NCBI RefSeq assembly: GCF_032854445.1
Contig: NC_088302.1
Coordinates: 45,048,521 to 45,112,520 of the forward strand
Origin: Liolophura sinensis
Lineage: Eukaryota; Mollusca; Polyplacophora; Chitonida; Chitonidae
DNA length: 64,000 bases
Direction of reading: 5' to 3'
Shown here: one piece after another, positions 42,218 to 53,300 of the stretch
How the letters are laid out: each line of letters starts with the position of its first letter
Position numbering within the stretch: position 1 is the first letter of the stretch
Notes under the pieces: model-generated
Told to the model about the DNA's origin: nothing
Database searches by the model: none
What the model saw: the letters and a program-made list of their open reading frames with translations, nothing else
Position numbers and translations under genes: made by a program

Positions 42218-45200
42218 CTAGCTTCTCACCATGGCCTCCACATCATCTGGGTGTTTGGGGCATTTCTCTGTGAGAACTGTTTGTCCAGAATCTGTGATCA
42301 GAACATCGTCTTCTATGCGGATTCCTATCCCTCTAAACTCAGCAGGCACTGTAGTAGTGGAAGCTGGGATATAAATACCTGTATGAATTAAGAGAAAGAA
42401 TCTGTTAAATGTGATATAAATCCCTATATTAAAGTCAAAAAGTAGTCGTGAAGTAATAATCATACAAATAAATGAGAAGTCTTCAGCACCGGTCCTTCGT
42501 ATTCTTTGATGTCTGCATGTGTATGAGAGGAAATGCTATAATTATAGAAAACCACCTATTGTAATTTTTCAACCTTTTTGCGTGTTTGCAAAGCGTTTAT
42601 TCAAGCATCTTCTGAAAGCATTATTTTGTGTTGACTGATAAAACTGTACTTTTCGTGTAGCCCTGAAGCAGGTCAATCCAACCGATGTAGTTTTGTTATA
42701 AATTGCACTGACAGTTGCCCTTTCATATGAGAAAAGGTTGAGGTAATTAGTGTAGAAACCTGTAATTAGGTGCACTGTCAAACAAGAAAAATTTTCGGTA
42801 GTACACAGCATTGCAGCAGAATAAAACAGTGTGTTCTGCTCTGATTTGGACCCTTTCGTGTAGCCCATCTATGAATTTTTCGTTACTTCACTGATAAAGG
42901 ACATAGCCTGAAATATGAATTTACAACATTTCCCTGCCTCTATTAATCTTAAAATACAAGGCAGAATGGAATAGAAGAGGACTTCAGACCTCCAAGCCAA
43001 AACACCCCATTCATCAAGGACTCATTGTGCCATCTGCTTCATGTATTTATGTATTTCTTGACCTGACCAGTGGACTGTTTCAGTTGTGAGTGTACTGTAC
43101 ACAGTGACAAATAAATCTAACTTGCCTGGCTCTACTGTGACCACCATGCCTGGCTGTAGTTTTGTTTGTCGTGATATCCCGGCTGTATCATGGACGTCCA
43201 TGCCCAGGTAATGTCCTAGGTGATGGGGACAGAACTGACGGGCTGCCTACAAAACGGGTGAGGTTGAAACAGAACTTAGTCAATAAAGTCATAAACTCTC
43301 ATGATGTAAGCCCTGTTCAGGGCTTGATACCGATAACTCATTCAACCAGCCTTGAACACCATAATCAGACATGTATCATTTACATGGAGGAATCTGCCAA
43401 TCATCCTCTGTCGTGATCCTGACAAACCCTGTGTCTTCAAGCTGCTACCATACATATAAAACCAGCAAGAGAAAGGATTTGTATAAGACCTCACTGATGC
43501 TCTAATGGAAAGAAACAGTGAAAGTCAGGTGGCACACTGATAGATCTATATATATGTATGAATAAGGCATAACTGTCTAATAATTATTTGCAATATCCAA
43601 AATTAAATTTTCACAACTGTAAAATTTAAATACTTCACTAATGGAGAATACCGAGGGCCTCCATGGCCTGGTGGTTAGCATGTTCGTTTAGCACAATGTC
43701 CCAGATGCCTCTCAACAATGCTGTCGCTCGGAGTTCAAGTGCTGGCTTAATTTCTCTCTGGTCATAAATGAGAAGGTCTGATAGGAACCTGTGGATGGTC
43801 GTGGGTTTCTCCTGGACTTGGCCTGGTTTCCTCCCACCAAAATGCTGGTTGTCGTCATCTAAGTGAAATATTCTTGGGTACGGCATAAAACACCAATCAA
43901 ATGAATAAATAAAAAGTGAATATCCTGACTATCTCACCCTTAACCTGCTGTCCTTGTTACTGTTCTGAGGGATCAGGCCGATCGTTTTCAGCTGATGGCC
44001 TAACTTATCCAACATGTGGAAGAAAATGTCATCCAGGGAATTCTGGGTGGTACACTGCTGGATACAGGATTCTTGAACAGCCAAAACAGCCTCATACAGC
44101 AGGCGTTGTACAGCAGAAAACTGGCCTGAAATATCATGGATTGATGGACTGATTGCCTGAAATATGTATGCACATGTATATACTATCATTCTGCAACCTT
44201 TTCTCATGTTTGCAAGGTGTTTGTCCAGGCATATTACGAGAGTATTATTCTGTGTAGACTGATAAAATTTTATTTTTGTGATGCCCTAAAACCTGCCAAA
44301 TACACCAATATAGTTTTGTTTTCAAGATCAAATTTAAAAAATTGCACTGAACGTAGCACTTCCATATGTGAAAAGGTTGAAGAAATAGGATAAGAAGCAC
44401 TCATCAGGACCCAATACAACTTAGCACTAATCTTCTTCAAAAACCAACAATCCATCTTTAAGTAAAAGAAAGCTAAAATGTGAAGTAAGGTTCATCATAT
44501 AGATGACTGAAAACTATGCAGAAAAATACTTTCATTTATTTTTTCAGATTTTTTGTGAGAGTGTTGAAAGGCATTCAAATATTCGAAAACCATGGTGGGC
44601 TTTTTGAGCCGTTTACTGATGGTATCCAGGTACTCTGACATCACATCATCTTCTTTTGGGGAGGGGGGGGGGGAAGTTTTGGGAACATTATTTCAGTAAT
44701 CTTTTACTCGTGGGTATAAAGAGTTATTCCAACATTCAGTGTCGTGATTAGAGTTGGAAAAACTTCCTGTGATGTCGGAGTTCCCAAACTTTTATACTAT
44801 AGTCCATAAAACCCACCTTAGAATTCAAATGTTTGAATGCCTTTAACTCTTTCCATAAAAATCTAGAGAAATAAATGAAAGCATATTTATGCATAGTTTC
44901 AAGTGGTCTATTTAGTGATGCCTACTTCGACTGTTAGAGGTCATTACCTTTAAATGTTCCATAATGTGTTCAACATTACACCAAGACCCACACACACAAT
45001 GGCTTCTGCTATAACTGCTATGCTTGGGCTTACGTTGCTACATATGAACTGGGTAGTTAAATTTTTACCTTTAAACTAGAGGGAAAAACTATTACAATGT
45101 ATCAATGTTCAGCACTAAGTAAATGCATATTTTCATATTACATGTCTATTTTATTTATAATTTATTATGAAGCCTTGTAGTGTTCCATAGTGTTCAACAT

Positions 45201-47592
45201 CACCTATGTGGCCAGCAACTATGGTAGGAGAAAAGCAAGCTTGGGAAAAGCGACAACCATCTGCAAGTGGCTGGCAGACACTCCCACGAACAATCAGAAG
45301 GAAACAAGCATGATCATGACTTTCGCTATTGCTACATGTATGAGTGAGCTTAAGCCAAAGTTTATTCTGGTAAAGTTTTACCTCTAGACAAAAAATGATC
45401 AAGGTTTATCTGACACTGAGTGTATTTTCACACTTATGTCTTTTTCTATCATTTATGGTGGATAGGCTGGTATTTACCATTCTATCTAATAAGAGCTCTC
45501 ATTTGCCATACCTGAGACTGGCCATGTTCTTGTGATATCACTGGAGTAACCATGGAGCTCGCAGCCTGCATCCATCAGTACCAACTCTCCTGCATGGATG
45601 ATCTGGTTGTTATTGATGTAGTGGATAATGTTAGCTCTGTCACCACCTGTAATGGGACAGAAACTTTGTATATATAACCTCCGTGTCCATTTATTTATCG
45701 ACTGGTGTTTTTAGTGGCATTTGAAGCTAGGGTGATATCCAACAGGGAATATGTCAAGTTCAGCACCAGATAAGGAGTCCAGACATTTATTTGCCCCCCA
45801 AAATGCTCTCCTGGTCAAATTTTTAGATCATTTGGGGTAATCATGTATGACTTGTCAAGTTTTACATAAAGGTCACCGTTGATTACTCTCTCACGACGTA
45901 CATTTAATATTTCACACATCCAGAATTGGTATTTTGAAACAAAATTTGTTTCTACTTCGCATACATTTTGTTTCAAAATTTATACTAAATAATTACATTT
46001 TTAGAATTATTGCACTCAGTATGTCTATCTTCATCAGCAGGATCAAGAGAAAATAAGGCCAAATTAGCACTGATTTAATCAGCTAACAGTCATGCATATA
46101 CACCACCTTGTGCAATTTACCTGCAATCACTGGTGGATAGGCCAAAAACTCTGCACTTCTCATCCGACATTCAAAATCCACTTTAGCATACAACTGGGAC
46201 TCGTTAACCTATAAGTAACATAGGCAAAATATTAATGCGGACAACTGAAAACCCATTCAGCAGATTTCCCAACTGAAGTCCCAACCAAACCAGAACAGGT
46301 TTGACCATCACCCAACTAACACCTGGGACTGGCATAGGAAATACCTTTAACACTGCATGTAAATAGGCAGCACCTGTCACAGTATAGATCTTTGTCAACT
46401 TTGGTACCATTCTCACTTGTACATGTATCTACTAAAGGTCTACAGTTTCAATGCCTTGCTAAGAAGAACAAAAAGTTATCATATTTAATGGCTTTAAGTA
46501 AAGCTTTCTTTGTTAGCAGGTCCAACAAATTAGTTATCATGATTTTCACATGTACGTGTAACTTGAGAAAAAAAAATCTGAACTACTCTAACATTAAATA
46601 CTTCAATTTTCTTCATAAGCACAACGGATGGATGACAGCTGATAGTGTGTGACACTGTAGGCATGAACACTGTGAAAGTATGTAAGGGACGTGTGAAAGT
46701 GAATATAAGTTACAACTGGGGAAAAGTGAAGGTAAGTAATGCTTATGTGAATGTGAAATTAAGTGATGACCATTTGCAAATGAAGGTATTAAAATAATGT
46801 TTAAACCATAAACATAATTACCCCAGGACAGGAGAACTGCATTACCGACTGGAAAGCCTCTGATGCAATCTCACAAGACCTTTTCATAAGTGCAACTTCT
46901 GCCGGAGACTTGATGAGACGCAGGGCCTGGACAAGCTGATTGGTAGTCTCCATGGCAGTGTGTCGGTTCTGAGTGAGGAACTGTGCCAGCACACGGTTGT
47001 GGAGGTCATTATGGCAGGGTCTGATGTAATCATACCATACAGCGAAGGAATCCGTATCTCTACAGTAACACTGTAAATAATGCTCAAGCTCATGGATGTT
47101 GTATGCCTCATCCACACCTGTCAGATCCACAGCCCCCTCCACACCTGATCGGGGTCCATCCCATAATTCTTTGTCAGGGTCTCTCTTTGGTACAAACAAA
47201 ACTGATTTGAACGAATTGCTGGACTTTCCAGGGATACTGTGCAACATGAGCAAACTGTCTGGTTCCTGAAACCCACTGAGGTATAGGAAGTCTGTGTTTT
47301 GTCGAAAAGGGTAAGGGATGTCATGTGTCATGTAAGACTTACAGGCAGATGGGAATAATGCAATGTGGTTGGCAACTGATTTTCTGTGAAGTTTTGTTTT
47401 CCATATTGCCTCCATCAGTCTTTGTCTTCGGTAACAGAATTCTGCTCTTGATATGCCCGGAGTGACCTCCCCTTCCTGCAGCAGATGTGGGTGTGTTTGG
47501 GCAGCAGGCTGACCAAAGAATCGCTTAATGTTTCCATGACGCAGTTCACAATTTCGCTTCCTGTGAAGAGCATTTCTGATACTTCTCAACAT
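42218..47592 (-). CDS. XPNPEP3: Xaa-Pro aminopeptidase 3, mitochondrial (XPNPEP3)
   Basis: Metallo-aminopeptidase that removes N-terminal residues before proline, related to bacterial PepP/Icp55 and acting in mitochondria. Exons (minus): 47592-46822, 46208-46121, 45646-45512, 44125-43938, 43246-43126, 42378-42218 (TAG 42220-42218). They total 1464 nt, or 487 residues, against 507 in human. The N-terminus ([14 protein letters not shown]) is basic and fits a mitochondrial presequence. The AMP_N domain shows [28 protein letters not shown] and ELWDGPRSG. The pita-bread catalytic domain has all five metal ligands: D312 (LMDAGCE), D323 (SSDITRT), H406 (GHYLG), E433 (VEPG) and E457 (RIEDD). Intron 5 has a GC donor (CAG|GCAAGT). 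An acceptor-like AG lies four bases before the ATG codon, so a 5' UTR exon upstream is likely. It is divergent from ST13. Confidence 0.96.
42558..42754 (+). mobile_element. MITE of the ttcaacctttt family, copy 3
   Basis: Starts attgtaatttttcaaccttt and ends gaaaaggttgaggtaattag, with the family interior (tttattcaagcat, ggtcaatccaacc). It lies in the last XPNPEP3 intron. Confidence 0.78.
43653..43914 (+). mobile_element. SINE family 1, full length, next to an XPNPEP3 splice donor
   Basis: Complete head to tail (gagggcctccatggcctggt, gttcaagtgctggctt, gatggtcgtgggtttctcc, ttcttgggtacggc, aaataaa). Its tail ends about 23 bp from the exon boundary at 43938, which is the donor side because the gene runs on the minus strand. 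Confidence 0.9.
44181..44392 (+). mobile_element. MITE of the ttcaacctttt family, copy 4
   Basis: Starts tactatcattctgcaacctt and ends gtgaaaaggttgaagaaata, with the same interior as copies 2, 3 and 5. It lies in XPNPEP3 intron 3. Confidence 0.78.
44480..44931. mobile_element. Large foldback element in an XPNPEP3 intron
   Basis: An imperfect inverted repeat of about 450 bp. Left-arm blocks gaagtaaggttcatca, aaactatgcagaaa, actttcatttatttt, aaaggcattcaaat and gacatcacatcat recur, as reverse complements in reverse order, in the right arm (44764-44931: tgtgatgtcgg, atttgaatgcctttaa, aaataaatgaaagca, tgcatagttt, gatgcctacttc). Arms are about 165-180 bp around a loop of about 100 bp. No coding capacity. 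Confidence 0.85.
45208..45313 (-). mobile_element. SINE family 1 fragment, degraded
   Basis: The reverse complement carries the SINE body in decayed form (ggccagcaactatggtagga, ccatctgcaagtggctggca). It lies in an XPNPEP3 intron. Confidence 0.55.
45931..45979. repeat. Perfect 15-bp inverted repeat
   Basis: Arms attttgaaacaaaat (45931-45945) and attttgtttcaaaat (45965-45979) flank a 19-bp loop in an XPNPEP3 intron. AT-rich, so chance is possible. Confidence 0.6.
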
Positions 47593-50348
47593 GACTACTG
47601 GAAAATAGAAAACATCACTAAACATAGCATTTAAGTACTACCACATCATAACATAACATTCATGTAAGCTTAATAGTGGTTATAATGTACCGGCTATGTC
47701 ATAATTTCACATACACACATACAGGTGGGTTGCCATCCAAGGCAATGAAAATTAAATCTGTGTATACTCTGCATTTTATTATTTACCAAATTCTGGAGTG
47801 CAGCCCGCATTAAGAAACAATAAAATATAAACTGATGTGTTATCATGCCTTGGAATAGTCCTACCTGTGCTTATTATAATGCCACGGATATACATTTTAC
47901 CATGCTAATGTTTCACTTGATAAATTCTGAGGTTTGATACATACTTTGATCAGGTCTGCTGATGCAAGTAATGTACTGGCTACATATATACTGTAGGCCA
48001 GGTCTCATCACGAGTTATGCTGTACCCAATACCTTAATTGCCAAAAGCACACAAACATGACAAAAGAAGTCACATATCTGACACTTCAATACTTCGTCAT
48101 CTTTTTTGTGGAAACATTGAAATGTCACTCTGCAGTATCATTATTTTCTGAGCGTCTGTGTCTATTCACATATAAATGCTTTAGGCCTAGTGGTATGAGC
48201 CTCAGGCTTCTACCTCAGCTTATTCAAGTTATTGATTGAACTAGTTCGGTACATCAACATCTACATAATGGTCTGCTAAATTACAAACACAACCTTACAG
48301 CTATTGAGAGTGCTAAGCACGACCTGAGACAACAATGTGCCATGCCAGTCGCTGTGACACACAGCTGGTGATAAACACAACCCGATTACAAGGAGCTTGT
48401 GTGAAAGTACCAAGGCGGCCCGAAGCACCTGAAAGCCCCTACCAACATCATCAATAATGACAGAAAACACAGATCCATTTCCCATACTGATTTATCAGAT
48501 GCATAAAGTAGCTTTGAACATGATTACCAATCAAATTTATTTACGAAAAGAAGTAAATATGATTGTTAGGAGGTTTGTGCTTATTTTATTATATCAAGAC
48601 GGGGAAGAAGGGGTGGGGGGCTTGTCAGCAAATAGGTCACCGCGACCACCGCCAATATTGTATTCTCGAGAACATACCGAGGCCTACTGCGTGGTTATCA
48701 CAACGCTTTCAAGTATCGTAAGTACAAAGAGGATCTATAAAAAGTAAAGCCGGATAATGAGGATACGTCATTGTTAGGCACCATTTTGTGGTGATCATTT
48801 AAGAAATTTATGTAGTTTCGGGAAGAAAATGAAACTTTAAGCGTGACCACGGTTTGACGAAAACTGGACCTGCAATAGTCAATCCAAAACAACAACATGT
48901 TTCCAACTCTACTTGTTTTATATTACTATGATTGTACAAAATATTTCAGGAGACAGTGACATTGACACTGGATAAATTCTTTCTATATATCTATCTACGT
49001 GCTTATTTATAGTGTAAATGCTTTCTGCATATTATTTATTTTTTGATTGGTTCAAAGTTGATTGGCAGCTCAAGAATTTTAGCTGCATGGAGGAATATAG
49101 CTACATTCCTCCTAGATTTTATATTTCACTTACATGACGGAGGCCAGCATTATGGTGGAAGGAAACTGGGGCAAAAACACACGGCCATCTGCAGGTTACA
49201 GGAAAGCAGACTTTCCCATGTGTGGCTGAAGAGGAAGCCATCGTGAGTGGGACTTGAACTCACAGCAACTGTATTGGTGAGAGACTCAGAGTCTTTGTGC
49301 CACACTGACATTCTTACCACCTCGGTCTCGGAAAACCCTCCATATATTAAAATCTGTGCTCCTATGGTAGGTTTTTTCGTGTCGTCATTTGATACAATTT
49401 GGTTTATCGCACCAAGTGAAACGCAACTTAGGCAATAGCGTATGTCCTGTTTGCATACGTTAAATATGTGCTGTCAATATTTGTTGAATGGATCCACACG
49501 TCACCAATCTTTCTCACACCAATGTTACCTCAGCAGTCCTTTCTTGGTGAAAGCATCTGTGACAGAAAACATGATGGTCCTCAGAATGGCCGATAGTCGG
49601 AAAGGTCTACAGAAGTGAGCATTTGTGTGCTTTACAGGAAAAATAGATCAACAACATGTGTGTAACATATCATGCACATCATTACAGATGCACTTTTTTA
49701 AGTCTCCACCCTCAAAGACTATGACTTGATATGGTTGTGTGACGGGCTGAAAGTATAACATTATTCACAGTTACTAAATATGTTATGGTTACACACTCTA
49801 TTCTGAAGCTTTCAGCACCTTGTCTAAATAAAGGGAAACTAAAGTTTGAAAGAGGTTATGATGTAAAATAAACCAAAAGGTTGACATCCTAATCAGTCAC
49901 TATGAGTGTTTCAGTTGTAAGTGTTGGAAGATCATACAGAAACTAAATTTTTTGTATCACTTCCATTTTACCTGATGATGTCTTAGGCAGGAACACACGA
50001 TATCACCAGCTGCTGATGTAAAGCCTAAATGAAATATTTACTTATGTCATATATACCCTGTTCATTGTCACATAAAGAACAATAATGTACCAGCAATGAC
50101 GTTGAGGATGCTTTAGCTATAGATCATGATTTTTTCTTTAACACAGGTATCAGTTAAGAATTCCCTCCTAAGTATCATTTAAAAATTCAGGCCTAGTTTT
50201 AAACATACCTGGAAAAGCATTAATCAGTATTTTTATTCATGTATTATTAGTGCTTCTGAGAGAAAAGGTCCATTGTTGTGTGCTGTTCTCTTCAAACTGG
50301 TCTGTTCTGTTCAGTCTAGTTAATTGGCTGCAGCTCTCCAACGTCAAA
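47593..50348. promoter_or_regulatory. Divergent intergenic region between XPNPEP3 and ST13
   Basis: 2.76 kb separate the two start codons. Most of it is featureless, apart from the SINE at 49121-49305. The stretch 48600-48900 is richer in CpG (accgcgaccaccgcc, gtatcgtaag, tacgtcatt) and could hold an upstream non-coding XPNPEP3 exon and promoter. ST13 has a suitable start context at 50349 (caaaATGG). Confidence 0.4.
49121..49305 (-). mobile_element. SINE family 1
   Basis: On the minus strand: head side gtgccacaaagactctga..., B-box-like gagttcaagtccc, body and gtcatgtaagtgaaatat. It lies between XPNPEP3 and ST13. Confidence 0.82.
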
Positions 50349-53300
50349 ATGGATAAGGAGCAGTTGGACTTGCTGAAGGACTTTGTCAAGCTGTGTGAGA
50401 AAAATCCAAATGTTCTTCATCTACCGGAGTTGAACTTTTACAGAATATGGTTAGAAGGGTAAGTGATTAAAAAATATTGTAACGTAATCAAATTCAAAAG
50501 GGGGCCTCCATGGTCAAGGGGGTTGGCACGCCAGAGTGGTGCAATGACCCAGGAGCCTCTCACCAATGCAGCCGCTGTGAGTTCCAGTTCAGCTCATGCT
50601 GGCTTCCTCTCCAGCCGTACGTGGGATGGTCTGTCAGCAACCTGCAGGTGGTCGTTTGTTTTTAGTTGAAATGTCATGAGATGTCACAGTGCAGTGGGAT
50701 TGGGGGCATATTTTGACTCAAGGGCCAATGTCTTAACCAAGTGCTGGCGTAGGCACTGCATTAAATTTCCATTTCATTGGAATTCTGTTGCAAATTACAT
50801 TACCATCTGACAAGAACAGTCCATGCACTGGAAACACCAAGTAGCATTACTTTGAAATGTTGCTGTTTTATTAGCTACAGACAGCAGTTTTGTCCTCAGA
50901 ATGGATACTAATTCAGCCTTGACTGCACCGTTGTGGCAAGTGTCATAATGTGCAGCCTGAAATGTGAATGTGGCTTCAGTGTAGAAAGCTCTGGTAAAGT
51001 TAGGATAATTTAATAGTAACACTTCTGGTGTTGGTGTCCATGTTGGTTTAATGCGATTTTCTGTTTTACAGATTAGGTGCCAAGCTACCTCCATACAAAC
51101 CTAAAGAGCCTGAGGCTGCTGACGGTGCAGGAGAAAAACCTGCTGAACCAGTAAGTAGCGGAATATCAGACTGATGATTTACAGAATTACAGGGCTGATT
51201 GGTGGCGAATTATCTGGGTAAAGGCTCACAGCCTCAGTAATGCTTGAATAAATCATGCTGGCTATTCAACAGTGAGAATGTACTCCTTTAAAGGAGAGTA
51301 GGATAACCATGATATCGCAGTTCAAAGCTAGCAAAAACGTCCCATGTAGGGAAAAACAAACACACTGCCATGCCCTCAGTTTTAACCAATCAAGGGCAAA
51401 GTATTTCTACCACCCGATAAGGCATCTGTTCCGCTGTGATGTCACCGGTTCCTAGTTCACCATTTTACCATGTGGAAGTATTGTTAGATCAGTTGTTTTC
51501 CTTCTGATTACGAGGACACTAAGCCCGCTCTGAATCACACAACAGTAACTATAACGTAACACGTTATGACGTAAGATTTTTTTTTTTTTTACACGTGCGA
51601 CTATGAGAAGTGGGATCCCACTTATTAAAGCATAGGGTATGTAGGTACATTATTTCACAGCAGTGACAAATATTTTCTGGGCAACAGAATGTAAAAGACA
51701 TGATATCAGCCTTTGAGAGTCGCATAAATGTTGAGAAATTTTGAATGAAGTACATGTTTTTCAGCTTGAGTTTGCTGAATCTGTCTATTGTATTTGAATA
51801 GCTTAATTAAAAATTAAAAAAAAGCTACATATAATTCATCGACTACACGGAGCTGATGTGGTTAACACGGAAACTTGCCTTTAGTCAATTACTGAGGTCC
51901 CACTTAACAGTAGCTTACTCCTAAAAATGCTTTTAGACTTGAGAGTGACGTCAAGAGATGTAATTCGGTGAGACCCTATTCAGGTATACTTTAAAACCAT
52001 TTTCAATGAGAAAGTGGTAGTGGACTACATCTGGCGATATTCCCCAAGGTCTCATCCAGGAGGCCGTAATGTATGGCCTTTTGTTGTCATAATAAGGGGG
52101 AGCGCACTTCACATGTCAAAGGCTAGATAAAAGTGTTGGAAATGCGTCAAGCAACAAGCGGGCACATTACATACACTCACATGACACAGGGGTTTTTCGC
52201 CTCCAGTACTTAGGAGCATAGGGTACGGATGATGTGACATCATCTGTCCGGTTTCTCTAAAATGGTGTGTCCCATGGCTTGGTAAGAATTCCAGATTAAT
52301 AGGTGATTCATTGAGTTATTAAGCATGTAATTGCCTATGCCTATGTAGGTCTCTATAGAACCCTCTTCTGAAATAACTTTGGTCATATTTTTTGATATCT
52401 TTCCTCTTAAACACCATTAGTTTAAATAAATCAAGTAATCCAATAAAGATGCAAGTAAAACATGTGCATGTATTTGCTTTTAGGAAGAACCCACAAAGCC
52501 AAAAACACCCGAGGCGGAGCCAGAACCAGAGCCAGAACCTGAGCCTGAAAGTGAAGAAAGTGAAATCGGTAGGTGATGTGTGAAAGTATATTATACATGG
52601 TACATGCACTAAATGTGTACAGTTGTAATGGAACACGTTATCTCGTTGACAACATACGTCAGTTGGTGGAGGGGAAATAATGTCTTTAGGCTGTCTCAAG
52701 TCTGGTGAAATGCTTTACTGCAATCTGGCATCCACTTATTGTCAAATTGAGTGTACACAACACACAAAGCCCTAGGGAGGGCATTTTTACTTACCTTAAA
52801 AAGGAATCAACCTGCCGATAGTTGTGGGTTTCCCCCTCCCAATATAATGCTAGCCGCCGTCATATAGGTGAACTATTCTTCAGTATGGCATAGTACACCA
52901 ATTAAATAAGTAAATAAATTAAAAAGAAATCTGTGTTTGTGTTGAAGGAACTTTTCTGTTCTGGTCCCCTTTTACTTCATTCTACTCTCCCAATCCCGTA
53001 AGTTAATACATATCACCTATACCAAGGAGAATTTAATTGAGATTGTGTTAAGGGCTTTTTATTATGTGAAGGCTGAAAAGAGTCTAGAACTGTACATGGA
53101 AACGTTTAGGAGATACATGTATTTCCATTGTTTATTGTAAAGATATGTGAAATTGTTTATGAGTACAATATGTTGTTGTTGATTCAGAGTTAGACAACAC
53201 TGGTGTTTTGGAGAATGTAGAGGATGATGGTGAACCTAAAGAGGAGATTGATGAAACTGTAGAGGTAACAGAGGAAATGATGGATGAGGCTGATGTCAAA

